From positions 1 through 8,912 of the forward strand of contig JAAXZP010000313.1 of the NCBI GenBank assembly GCA_012719815.1: a stretch of DNA of 8,912 nucleotides, given 5' to 3'. Position 1 is the stretch's first letter, and every line of letters starts with the position of its first letter. The stretch is from Christensenellaceae bacterium (GTDB lineage: Bacteria; Bacillota; Clostridia; Christensenellales; SZUA-584). Positions 1 to 5,959 of this stretch are shown here, in pieces. The position numbers were made by a program, and so were the translations under genes. The notes under the pieces were generated by a model. That model worked only from the letters and a program-made list of their open reading frames with translations, had not been told where the DNA came from and did no database searches.

Positions 1-10
1 CTTTACCGGT

Positions 11-526
11 ATGCTGATCTCTCAGGGGTACCCCATTACTCCCGGTTTTTCGCGCGATAATATTACTGGGATCGCATTTCTGCTGCTCATCGTCACCTTT
101 GCTGTTGCGTTTTTGCTCGTGCTGTTTACCCGGCTCGGGCAGCCCTCGTTCAAACGAGACAAAGAGGCACGGCTGATTTCATTCATTTTCGCCTATGTCG
201 GAAGCGCAGTCATCGCCGTGTTGGCAGGGTTGTTCCTGACGCTGCGCCTGGGCGTGGGGATGCCGACCATTGGCACCCACAAAGAGCTTCCAATCCTGTT
301 CATATTTGCCGTGGTCTATTCGAGCCGCGCGCTGGACAACCGGATCGCTCCGGTGCTGTTCTCCTTGGTTCCGGCATGGGTGTGGGCGCTGCTCTCCAAC
401 GGATTGGCTCTATTAAGTGTCGATGTCTATACACAGAATCTCATCACTGCGGCCATCACGCTCGTATTCATGGTGCTTGCCCGTGTCTGCCGCTTTGAAC
501 GGCGGCGAGCGCCCTCTCTTGATTGA
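11..526 (+). CDS. Unrecognised multi-pass membrane protein (5' end possibly outside window)
   Basis: I do not recognise the family. The 171-residue product is very hydrophobic. Likely membrane segments lie at about residues 19-41, 56-80, 94-104 (short), 111-136 and 143-158. A charged loop sits at 42-54 and a basic Arg-rich tail at 159-166, which by the positive-inside rule suggests a cytoplasmic C terminus. There is no signal peptide cleavage motif or catalytic motif. The reading frame stays open to the left edge, and no ribosome binding site is visible in the ten bases before the first ATG, so the true start may lie upstream. The gene ends 14 bases before a strong hairpin terminator, so it is the last gene of its transcript. 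That it is a real gene is fairly sure, from the membrane pattern and terminator; function unknown. Confidence 0.7.
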   Translation: MLISQGYPITPGFSRDNITGIAFLLLIVTFAVAFLLVLFTRLGQPSFKRDKEARLISFIFAYVGSAVIAVLAGLFLTLRLGVGMPTIGTHKELPILFIFAVVYSSRALDNRIAPVLFSLVPAWVWALLSNGLALLSVDVYTQNLITAAITLVFMVLARVCRFERRRAPSLD

Positions 527-540
527 TTAGCTCTATCCAA

Positions 541-567
541 AAAGGGGGCGGAAATACCGCCCCCTTT
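541..567. terminator. Bidirectional hairpin terminator after the membrane protein gene
   Basis: A perfect 11-bp inverted repeat (541-551 with 557-567, arms AAAGGGGGCGG / CCGCCCCCTTT) encloses a 5-base loop. On the + strand it follows the stop codon at 526 by 14 bases. On the - strand the stem ends in a run of five T. It separates the + gene from the converging trpB gene. Confidence 0.8.
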
Positions 568-695
568 CCGCACCAGAGGGCTAACCACATTGCTTAAGTT
601 TTGTTACTGGATACTAAATGATTATCTTTGGTTTATAACCAACGGCTGTCTCCTCCATGTGCCAGCAGTTTCCTATAAGTTTACCCCCCTGTCAT
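568..695. other. Short intergenic spacer with a 15-base palindrome
   Basis: No gene, promoter or RNA is visible here. The only structure is the odd palindrome TTGGTTTATAACCAA at 628-642 (6-bp arms, 3-base centre). It could be a small hairpin or a protein binding site, but there is no promoter near it. Confidence 0.4.
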
Positions 696-725
696 AAAAA
701 AAGCGGCCGCTTCACCGCAGCCGCT
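696..725 (-). terminator. Intrinsic terminator of trpB
   Basis: Read on the - strand, a 9-bp stem (725-717 with 710-702, one G-T wobble) and a 6-base loop are followed by an uninterrupted run of seven T (702-696). It starts 14 bases after the trpB stop codon. This is a textbook Rho-independent terminator, so trpB ends its transcript. Confidence 0.9.
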
Positions 726-739
726 CTTTCATCGATTCC

Positions 740-2104
740 TCAGTCAATTTCCGGCAGTGTAGAAAAGCATTTCTCCAGCATCTCGTCGGTATACTCGAAG
801 TCCTGGAGCCTTCCCGCCAGATACTCCTCATAGGCGGCAAGGTCGAAATCGCCGTGCCCCGAAAGGTTGAAGAATATCGTTTTGGCTTCGCCTGTCTCCC
901 TGCATTCCAGCGCTTTCTGGATCGCATACGCGATGGCGTGAGCCGATTCCGGCGCTGGCAGTATAATCTCGCTGCGGGCGAACAGCACCGCCGCTTTAAA
1001 CACGTCGGTCTGGCGCACCGCCGCCGCGCTCACATAGCCGTCGTGATACAGTTGCGAGAGCAGCGCCGAGTCGCCGTGATACCTAAGGCCCCCCGCGTGA
1101 ATGCCCGCCGGCACAAAATCGTGCCCTAAGGTATACATCATCGCAATGGGCGCCATCTTGGCGGTATCGCCGTAGTCGTAAGCGAATTTGCCCTTGGTCA
1201 GCTTGGGGCAGGCCGCCGGCTCCACCGCTACGAACTCGGTCTTGGCACCGTTTTTCAGCTTGTCGTGCAGGAACGGGAACGCGCAGCCCGAGAAGTTAGA
1301 GCCGCCGCCGTTGCAGCCGATCACGATATCCGGGTACTCGTCGATCTTCTCAAACTGCTTCTTCGCTTCCAGCCCGATGATGGTCTGGTGCAGTATAACG
1401 TGGTTCAACACGCTGCCCAGCGCATAGTGCGTGTCGTCCCGCATCACCGCGTCTTCCACCGCTTCGGAGATCGCGATGCCCAGGCTGCCCAGCGAATCGG
1501 GATCCTTTTCGAGTATCGCGCGACCCGCATTGGTCAGCGTCGACGGGCTGGCGATCACGTTCGCGCCGTAGGTTTGCATCAGCGTCCTGCGGTACGGTTT
1601 CTGCTCATAGGAAACGCGCACCATGTAGACGGTGCATTCCAGCCCGAACATCTGGGCGGCGATGGAAAGCGCGCTGCCCCACTGGCCTGCGCCCGTCTCG
1701 GTGGTCAGGCGCCTCACGCCCTCGGCCTTGTTGTAAAACGCCTGCGGGATGGCGCTGTTGAGCTTATGGCTGCCCGAGGGGTTATTGCCTTCGTATTTGT
1801 AATAGATCTTCGCGGGCGTATCCAGCGCCTTTTCCAGCCCATAAGCGCGTATCAGCGGCGACGGGCGGAATTTGGCGTATATCTCGCGCACCTGTTTCGG
1901 GATGTCGATATACCGTTCAGTGGACACCTCCTGCGCGATCAGCTCTTTGGCAAAAAGCGGCGCCAAATCATCCGGCTGAACTGGTTCTTTCGTCACCGGA
2001 TTAAGGTACGGCTTCGGACGGGTCGGCATATCCGCAGCAATATTATAATACTGCTTCGGCAATTCGTCCTCGGTCAAATAGACTCTGTTGGGAATGGTTT
2101 TCAT
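740..2104 (-). CDS. trpB: TrpB2-type tryptophan synthase beta chain
   Basis: This PLP enzyme joins indole and L-serine to give L-tryptophan in the cytoplasm. The product has 454 residues, long for classical TrpB1 (about 400) but normal for the TrpB2 clade, which has an N-terminal extension. The PLP lysine is K114 in GSHKLN. The catalytic glutamate is E136 in ETGAGQWG; the W in place of the usual H is a TrpB2 trait. The phosphate-binding loop is GGGSN at 266-270, and S415 in SGHGDFD probably contacts the pyridine nitrogen. No trpA or other trp gene is adjacent, so the enzyme probably acts alone as an indole scavenger, or alongside a TrpB1 elsewhere (inference). The ATG at 2104 lies 9 bases after a GAGGAG ribosome binding site. 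That site is embedded in a TRAP-like triplet array, suggesting tryptophan-dependent translational repression. A strong terminator follows. Confidence 0.95.
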   Translation of the reverse strand: MKTIPNRVYLTEDELPKQYYNIAADMPTRPKPYLNPVTKEPVQPDDLAPLFAKELIAQEVSTERYIDIPKQVREIYAKFRPSPLIRAYGLEKALDTPAKIYYKYEGNNPSGSHKLNSAIPQAFYNKAEGVRRLTTETGAGQWGSALSIAAQMFGLECTVYMVRVSYEQKPYRRTLMQTYGANVIASPSTLTNAGRAILEKDPDSLGSLGIAISEAVEDAVMRDDTHYALGSVLNHVILHQTIIGLEAKKQFEKIDEYPDIVIGCNGGGSNFSGCAFPFLHDKLKNGAKTEFVAVEPAACPKLTKGKFAYDYGDTAKMAPIAMMYTLGHDFVPAGIHAGGLRYHGDSALLSQLYHDGYVSAAAVRQTDVFKAAVLFARSEIILPAPESAHAIAYAIQKALECRETGEAKTIFFNLSGHGDFDLAAYEEYLAGRLQDFEYTDEMLEKCFSTLPEID

Positions 2105-2108
2105 GGTT

Positions 2109-2177
2109 CTCTTCTCCTCTCATCTTGTTATTTCTTGTTCGTCAAGAATAACATCTCATCTCTTCTCATCTCGTCTC
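2109..2177 (-). promoter_or_regulatory. TRAP-like (GAG)n binding array in the trpB leader
   Basis: Reading the - strand toward trpB, GAG triplets start at 2177, 2172, 2167, 2162 and 2157, each separated by exactly two bases. After a hairpin (2152-2127) the series continues with AAG at 2126-2124 and GAG at 2121, 2116 and 2111, again with two-base spacers. That makes nine triplets. The last three overlap the Shine-Dalgarno sequence (2119-2114), and the array ends 4 bases before the ATG. Known TRAP (mtrB product) sites are 9-11 GAG/UAG/AAG triplets spaced by 2-3 bases, and in Bacillus subtilis some lie over the ribosome binding sites of tryptophan genes. Inference: tryptophan-loaded TRAP wraps this RNA and blocks trpB translation. 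TRAP itself is not in the window. The alternative is a slipped GAGAN pentamer repeat with no function. Confidence 0.7.
2127..2152 (-). other. RNA hairpin inserted between triplets five and six of the array
   Basis: On the - strand 2152-2143 pairs with 2137-2127, giving ten base pairs with one bulged A and the 5-base loop ACGAA. A T at 2153 and an A at 2126 flank it. If the hairpin is looped out, the flanking bases keep the GAG-two bases-AAG register of the triplet array exactly. It carries no T tract, so it is not a terminator. Confidence 0.65.
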
Positions 2178-2179
2178 GC

Positions 2180-2191
2180 GGGCCTGTGCCC
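2180..2191 (-). other. Short GC hairpin just upstream of the triplet array
   Basis: GGGC and GCCC around an ACAG loop form a small stem two bases before the first GAG. The Bacillus subtilis trp leader also has a 5' stem-loop directly before its triplets that helps TRAP binding, so the position is suggestive. The stem is only four base pairs. Confidence 0.35.
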
Positions 2192-2224
2192 AAAAAGAAA
2201 TGTATTCTTTCAGAACTGTGTTTT

Positions 2225-2254
2225 AGTATACAATACGGACATTCCCGATGTCAA
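2225..2254 (-). promoter_or_regulatory. Sigma-A promoter of trpB
   Basis: On the - strand a perfect -35 box TTGACA (2254-2249) and a -10 box TATACT (2230-2225) are 18 bases apart. Transcription should start near 2217-2219, giving a leader of about 115 nt that contains the whole triplet array. The near-consensus boxes suggest strong transcription with control left to the leader. Confidence 0.8.
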
Positions 2255-2287
2255 CTAAACTTTCTCCTTTTTTCCCTGATTTTGTCT

Positions 2288-2316
2288 TTGAGTGCATAAT
2301 TGAGGCTTCATATACA
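2288..2316 (+). promoter_or_regulatory. Possible promoter of the cotF-like gene
   Basis: TTGAGT (2288-2293) and TATACA (2311-2316) lie 17 bases apart, a weak sigma-A match with a start only a few bases before the ribosome binding site. The overlapping CATATACA at 2309 resembles a sporulation sigma-E/K -10 box, as expected for a coat gene, but I see no matching -35 at the right distance. The promoter class is unresolved. Confidence 0.3.
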
Positions 2317-2343
2317 AACGATAAGCAAAAGGAGGTATGCGAT

Positions 2344-2811
2344 ATGATCAGCTTGAACCAAAAGGAAACATCGTTATTGCAGGATCTGAAAAAACACGAG
2401 GACCTTTGCATCAAGAAATACAGCGGCTATGCCGCCCAGGCATCAGACCCTCAGCTCAAACAGCTGTTTACCACGCTGGGACAGCAGGAACAGCAGCACT
2501 TAAGCTCCATCAACCAAATCCTGGCCGGACAGCTGCCCGCAACCGGCGGTCAGCAGGGCGGCCAGCAGGCTCAGCAAGCGCAGGCATTCCCGCCCATCCA
2601 GCCGGGCAGCGCGTCGCCCCAGACCGACGCCGTAATGTGCGAAGACCTGCTCTCCACCGAAAAGTACGTGTCGACCACCTACAACACCGCGATATTCGAG
2701 TTCCGGGATCCCGGCGTACGGCAGGTACTAAACCATATCCAGAAAGAAGAGCAGGAGCACGGCCTCGGCTTATACTCCTATATGGCCAGCCACGGCATGT
2801 ATCAGGCGTGA
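2344..2811 (+). CDS. CotF-like spore coat protein (ferritin-like fold)
   Basis: The 155-residue product matches the Coat F family of spore coat and spore-associated proteins: two helical halves with ferritin-like ExxH motifs. The first is E49-H52 in QQEQQH and the second E136-H139 in EEQEH. A Gln/Gly/Pro-rich linker at about 65-93 joins the halves. Family members occur in the coat of Bacillus and Clostridium spores; metal binding by these ExxH residues is plausible but not established. The start at 2344 was chosen because AAGGAGG (2329-2335) sits 8 bases before it. The ATG at 2337 is too close to that site and in another frame, and an in-frame ATG at 2248 has no ribosome binding site and lies inside the trpB promoter. 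The gene stands alone, divergent from trpB, and its presence implies a spore former. Confidence 0.85.
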   Translation: MISLNQKETSLLQDLKKHEDLCIKKYSGYAAQASDPQLKQLFTTLGQQEQQHLSSINQILAGQLPATGGQQGGQQAQQAQAFPPIQPGSASPQTDAVMCEDLLSTEKYVSTTYNTAIFEFRDPGVRQVLNHIQKEEQEHGLGLYSYMASHGMYQA

Positions 2812-2845
2812 ACAAGTGGTAAAGGAAGGCTTGTGTATGCGGAAT

Positions 2846-2870
2846 CCCCAAGAACCGCCTTTGGGGTGAA
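2846..2870 (+). other. Hairpin in the cotF 3' region
   Basis: CCCCAAG and CTTTGGGG pair around a 6-base centre with one bulged T. No T run follows, so it is not the terminator itself, which lies 26 bases further on. It may protect the 3' end of the mRNA or mean nothing. Confidence 0.3.
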
Positions 2871-2895
2871 TCAAGTAATCTGTTCGCGATACTAT

Positions 2896-2921
2896 AAAGC
2901 GCGCATATTCAGCGCGCTTTT
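2896..2921. terminator. Hairpin terminator between cotF and the SDR operon
   Basis: A perfect 9-bp stem AAAGCGCGC / GCGCGCTTT (2896-2904 with 2912-2920) has a 7-base loop and ends in TTTT on the + strand. It closes the cotF transcript. On the - strand it lies about 40 bases past the last SDR stop codon and also ends in T, so it probably serves both convergent transcripts. Confidence 0.8.
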
Positions 2922-2962
2922 CGTATGCTTAAGTTTCTCCACCAGCGCACCGCTGATGGCCT

Positions 2963-3763
2963 TCATTGCAGGCTGGGCAGCCATTGCGACTGGGCGTGCT
3001 GCCAGCGGCGGTGCAGCAGCCGCGCGACCAGCGCGGGCGGCGCGAATGCACCCAGTATGCTGAGCATCCGGTTGACCAGTCCTGGAATGTACACGCGTCG
3101 GCCTGCCAGCGCCCGCGATATCGTCCGCCGTGCGACCAGGCCCAGCCCGTTGGTGGTCAGGCTGCCCCAAAGCCCCTGTGCCGCAATGCCCTGAAGCGCT
3201 TCATCCGTGGTCGGCAGGCCGCCGGGGCACAAAGCCATCACGCTGACGTTCTCGTGTTTTAACTCCTGCCCCAGCGCGATGGAGAAGTCTAGCAGGAACC
3301 GCTTGGACGCCGCATATGTCGCCTTCAGCGGCATCGGATACAGCGAGGCCAGGCTGGATACGTTCACGATTATAAACCGCTTCGCCCTGTCCCGAACGGT
3401 CAGCGCCGCATGCGTCACGCGCAGCGTCGCCTCAATATTGAGCCGCACAATATCGATGATCCGATCCTCCGGCAGCGCCGCAAAGCCGCCCTCGTGGTCA
3501 ATACCCGCTATGTTGAGCAGCATGCCCGGTTTTTGCTCCATGCCGCTAATCCGCTCAAACATCGCTGCCACCTGCTGCTCATTGGTGATATCGCACACAT
3601 GCGTGTATACCATCACGCCGTACTGCCGCGTCAGGCCCTGCTGGATGCTTTCCAGCCCCAGCTCGCATATGTCCGTCAGGAACAGCGCAAAGCCCCTGCG
3701 CGCGCATTCGGATGCCATCGCGCGGCCCAGGCCGCCGCAAGCCCCGGTGATCAGTACCATCAT
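2963..3763 (-). CDS. Short-chain dehydrogenase/reductase (DltE-like type)
   Basis: The 266-residue product is a classical SDR oxidoreductase of unknown substrate. The cofactor loop is TGACGGLG (6-13), the NIAG motif is at 84-87 (usual form NNAG), and the structural Asn is N109. The catalytic triad is S137, Y150 and K154 in YAASK. An Asp at the end of the second strand (D31 in LTDI) suggests NAD rather than NADP. The C-terminal part (about 218-255) has the basic, hydrophobic VxIPGLxNRML pattern seen in DltE-like SDRs that may touch the membrane. The ATG at 3763 follows GGAGGTGG with 6 bases between and overlaps the previous stop codon as ATGA, so translation is coupled to the SDR before it. 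It is the last gene of the PadR operon. Family sure, substrate unknown. Confidence 0.9.
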   Translation of the reverse strand: MMVLITGACGGLGRAMASECARRGFALFLTDICELGLESIQQGLTRQYGVMVYTHVCDITNEQQVAAMFERISGMEQKPGMLLNIAGIDHEGGFAALPEDRIIDIVRLNIEATLRVTHAALTVRDRAKRFIIVNVSSLASLYPMPLKATYAASKRFLLDFSIALGQELKHENVSVMALCPGGLPTTDEALQGIAAQGLWGSLTTNGLGLVARRTISRALAGRRVYIPGLVNRMLSILGAFAPPALVARLLHRRWQHAQSQWLPSLQ

Positions 3764-4605
3764 AGCTCTCCACCTCCGAATTTCACGCCGCAGAGCTGCT
3801 CAGACAGCTCAAACAGCCTTTTTGCGTCCGCCGCGTCGTTCACCCGTTTGCTGTACGCTACCGAGCGGCAGTTGTGGTAATACAGTCCTTCCGGCGCGGG
3901 CTGACGGCTGCACAGGAACGCATACGTCTGCGCCGGTACCTCGGGGTCCACGCCGCCACGCTTCCGCAGCTTCCAGAACACATCCACAAGCCCGCTCGTC
4001 TCCTTATTGCCGATATCGGTATTGACCAGGCCGGGGTCCACCACATACGCCTTCACGGCGCTTTGCCGCCGATTCAATTCTGCCGCGAAAAGCATATTGC
4101 ACAGTTTCGACTGCTTATACGCCATCAGGCAGCTGTAACGCCGCTGAAACATGATATCCTTCCAGTGCATCCGCGCCATCTTGTGCGAGTTGCTGCCCGT
4201 CAGTATGATGCGGCCGCCCGCCTGTTTGAGCCGCGGCCACAGCCTGTGCGCCAGCAGAAAGCCCGCCAGGTGATTGAGCGCGAACTGCATCTCATACCCA
4301 TCCGCCGTGGTGGTGTACCAGCTGCGCACGCCTCCCGCATTGCTGATCAGCACCCACAGCCCCTCGTCACCCAGCAGGCTTAATATCGCGTCCGCCACCG
4401 CATGCACTTCGCGCTGGCTGGACAGGTCGCCGCAGACAAAGTCTACGTTGGCTTCCGGCATTCCGGAGAGCAGCGCCTCCCTCGCCCTCTCGCACCGTTC
4501 CGCCGACCGCCCTACGCCAATCACGCGCATGCCTTGCGCCGTGATCGCGCAAGCCGCCTCAAAGCCGATGCCCGAAGTCGCGCCGGTGATCACCACCGTC
4601 TTCAT
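3760..4605 (-). CDS. Short-chain dehydrogenase/reductase (retinol dehydrogenase-like type)
   Basis: This 281-residue SDR belongs to the retinol dehydrogenase/protochlorophyllide reductase-like group by motif layout. It has TGATSGIG at 7-14, SNAGG at 88-92, N111, a catalytic serine at S138 or S140, and Y163-K167 in AYKQSK. Between the serine and Tyr is the longer insert (about 141-160) usual for this group. R33 at the end of the second strand suggests NADPH. Its start codon overlaps the stop of the DUF4097-like gene as ATGA, with a GGGGGA ribosome binding site inside that gene's last codons, and its stop overlaps the next SDR start in the same way. Two SDRs of different type and different predicted cofactor preference made together may do successive oxidation and reduction steps on one substrate (inference). 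The substrate cannot be read from the sequence. Confidence 0.9.
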   Translation of the reverse strand: MKTVVITGATSGIGFEAACAITAQGMRVIGVGRSAERCERAREALLSGMPEANVDFVCGDLSSQREVHAVADAILSLLGDEGLWVLISNAGGVRSWYTTTADGYEMQFALNHLAGFLLAHRLWPRLKQAGGRIILTGSNSHKMARMHWKDIMFQRRYSCLMAYKQSKLCNMLFAAELNRRQSAVKAYVVDPGLVNTDIGNKETSGLVDVFWKLRKRGGVDPEVPAQTYAFLCSRQPAPEGLYYHNCRSVAYSKRVNDAADAKRLFELSEQLCGVKFGGGEL

Positions 4606-5012
4606 GACAATCCCCCTTCCGCCATGTCCAATACCGCCTGCGGCGCGTATATCGTCAGATTCATTTCATACGGTTGCGGAAACCGGCCCAGGAAATCGGC
4701 AGGGAAACCTTTCTCCTCAATCGTCAGAACGCCGCCCTCTGACCGCACGGCGAGTACGCTGTCCATATCGATCTCATCCGGCCTCCACGCTTTCACATAT
4801 GCCTCCACGCGGTATTCATCGGAAGGCACCAGCTCCACCTGCGTCAGTTTTGTATGCAGCGTTATCTCCGTCTGCGCTTCGTCAAACGTGTAGCTCGCGG
4901 ACGCTTCGCGGGAATATATCGCCCCGGCGGCAACCGCCGCAACCAGCGTCACGGCCAGCCCCGCAGCGCCCACTATCAGCAATACGATAAACAGTTTGGT
5001 CGTTTTCTTCAT
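4602..5012 (-). CDS. Short DUF4097-like membrane-anchored protein
   Basis: The 136-residue product has a KKTTK N terminus, one membrane segment at about 7-32, then a beta-strand-rich outer part (41-128). That part resembles the start of DUF4097 proteins (pattern TKLTQVELVPSDEY, then VLTIEEKG and LTIYAP). Family members usually run to about 250-300 residues with a long repeated beta region; here the protein stops just where those repeats would begin, so it looks shortened at the C terminus. I chose the ATG at 5012 because it overlaps the HAAS stop as ATGA and starts a clear anchor sequence; a longer in-frame extension to 5168 lies entirely inside the HAAS gene. PadR-HAAS-DUF4097 is a common Firmicutes gene set, probably linked to envelope sensing, with no firm biochemical role. 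Confidence 0.75.
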   Translation of the reverse strand: MKKTTKLFIVLLIVGAAGLAVTLVAAVAAGAIYSREASASYTFDEAQTEITLHTKLTQVELVPSDEYRVEAYVKAWRPDEIDMDSVLAVRSEGGVLTIEEKGFPADFLGRFPQPYEMNLTIYAPQAVLDMAEGGLS

Positions 5013-5575
5013 GCCATCGCCTTCTTTCCCGCACTTTTCTGCATCATGCGCTTGACCAGCAGCGGCAGCGCACCAAACAGCCTGCGCCACAGCAGGGCCA
5101 GACCCTTGCAGCACAGCATGCCGCCGCTGCCCAGCATCAGCGCCGCGAAAAGCGCCGTCACCGCCCATATCGGGTATCCTTTGACGATCTCCGCCACCAT
5201 CACCGCCAGGGAACCTGCGCCCGCCAATACCACGCTCATCGCCCCCGCATACAGCGATATCATCACCGCCAGGCAGACGAGGTACAGCAGGGCAGCCAAT
5301 ATCCCGCCTCCCCCCTTGCAGCTCAAAAACGCGGCGATCATCCGCAGCGACGCTTTACACCCGCGGGATTTATGTGCCCGACCGGCCGCGCCCATCGCAG
5401 AGAATAACTTTGCCAGCTGTTCCGGCTCACCCAGCGCCTGGGCGATCTGTTCCTCGGGCTTGCCGGTCGCAAGGCCGATCTCGAAATGCTCGCGGTAATC
5501 CTGCAGTATATCCTGTTTCTCCTGGGCGTCCATATGTTTGAGGCTCCGCTCCAGCCGCATCAGAAAATCATTCAT
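5009..5575 (-). CDS. HAAS (DUF1700) domain membrane protein
   Basis: The 188-residue product starts with the helical HAAS domain (about 1-62), recognisable by the FLxxLExxLxxL-like start, DYREHFE and the GEPEQLA helix turn. Hydrophobic membrane segments follow at about 91-129 (probably two) and 136-155, then a basic tail (164-186). In this family the HAAS domain sits in the cytoplasm and is nearly always encoded after a PadR regulator, so it is thought to pass a membrane signal or control partner activity; the mechanism is not known. The start codon overlaps the padR stop by eight bases (ATGAATGA), and its own stop overlaps the DUF4097-like start by four, so the three are translationally coupled. 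Confidence 0.9.
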   Translation of the reverse strand: MNDFLMRLERSLKHMDAQEKQDILQDYREHFEIGLATGKPEEQIAQALGEPEQLAKLFSAMGAAGRAHKSRGCKASLRMIAAFLSCKGGGGILAALLYLVCLAVMISLYAGAMSVVLAGAGSLAVMVAEIVKGYPIWAVTALFAALMLGSGGMLCCKGLALLWRRLFGALPLLVKRMMQKSAGKKAMA

Positions 5576-5885
5576 CGTCGTCCTCCATAAACAACGCCAC
5601 GTTACGCGTAAAATTCTCCCATTCCTGCCGCAGCCGGCGCCCGGTCTCGCGGCCCTTGTCCGTCAGCCGGTAATACTTGCGCGGCGGCCCGCCCGACTCG
5701 TCTGACAGATATGTCTCGCACAGCCCTTCACTTTTCAGTTTCCTGAGAAGCGGGTACAGCGTTCCTTCAGCAATCTCGATGCGCGAGGATATCTTTTCCG
5801 CCAGCTCATAGCCGTACGCGTCCCGGCGGGCCAGATAGGAGAGCACGCATAGCTCCAGCACCCCTTTTTTAAACTGTGCGTTCAT
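5568..5885 (-). CDS. PadR-family transcriptional regulator
   Basis: The 105-residue product is a small PadR winged helix repressor. Motifs include the first helix LELCVLSYL, then AYGYELAEKI, the recognition helix EGTLYPLLRKLKSEGL (40-55) and the wing GGPPRKYYRLTDKG (65-78), with a short C-terminal helix and acidic tail. This length fits the minimal dimeric subgroup encoded with HAAS proteins. It is the first gene of the five-gene operon and its promoter is overlaid by CTACTG/CAGTAG dyads, so it most likely represses its own operon and is released by an unknown ligand. The ATG at 5885 is preceded by a moderate AAAGGGCGG ribosome binding site. The inducer cannot be inferred. Confidence 0.93.
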   Translation of the reverse strand: MNAQFKKGVLELCVLSYLARRDAYGYELAEKISSRIEIAEGTLYPLLRKLKSEGLCETYLSDESGGPPRKYYRLTDKGRETGRRLRQEWENFTRNVALFMEDDDE

Positions 5886-5910
5886 TTCCGCCCTTTCTGG
5901 TCAATATCCA

Positions 5911-5959
5911 CTACTGTATTTTATTCAGTAGATTCAGCATAGCACAAACTACTGAATAA
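5911..5959. promoter_or_regulatory. Probable PadR operator: three CTACTG half-sites
   Basis: CTACTG at 5911-5916 and CAGTAG at 5926-5931 form a dyad 21 bases long, a size typical of PadR operators. A third half-site CTACTG at 5949-5954 makes a perfect 11-bp inverted repeat with the second: TTATTCAGTAG at 5921-5931 and CTACTGAATAA at 5949-5959. The half-sites cover the -10 region and lie beside the -35 box of the padR promoter. Together they suggest binding of two dimers or DNA looping (inference). Confidence 0.65.
5918..5947 (-). promoter_or_regulatory. Promoter of the padR operon
   Basis: On the - strand TTGTGC (5947-5942) and TAAAAT (5923-5918) lie 18 bases apart, a reasonable sigma-A promoter. 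Transcription would start near 5911, about 25 bases before the padR ATG. Dyad repeats overlap the -10 box and flank the -35 box. Confidence 0.6.

Noticed and set aside
2105..2220. T-box or classical trp attenuator in the trpB leader
   Set aside because: At about 115 nt it is short for a T-box. I see no T-box sequence, no terminator hairpin with a T run before the gene, and no leader peptide with tandem Trp codons.
854..2299. Plus-strand reading frames opposite trpB
   Set aside because: They are long only because of the GC-rich codon bias of trpB. They have no ribosome binding sites and no recognisable domains, and they overlap a certain gene.
2294..2316. Sporulation sigma-E/G/K promoter before cotF
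   Set aside because: CATATACA at 2309 resembles a -10 box, but the nearest -35-like GCATA at 2294 is only 10 bases away, too close. Left as an open possibility only.
2248..2343. N-terminal extension of the CotF-like protein from an ATG at 2248
   Set aside because: There is no ribosome binding site before it, it lies inside the trpB promoter, and the added residues do not fit the family. The ATG at 2344 has AAGGAGG at ideal spacing.
5013..5168. Upstream extension of the DUF4097-like gene to 5168
   Set aside because: The extension runs antisense-free through the HAAS gene in another frame and has a composition unlike a protein N terminus. The ATG at 5012 starts a normal membrane anchor and overlaps the HAAS stop.
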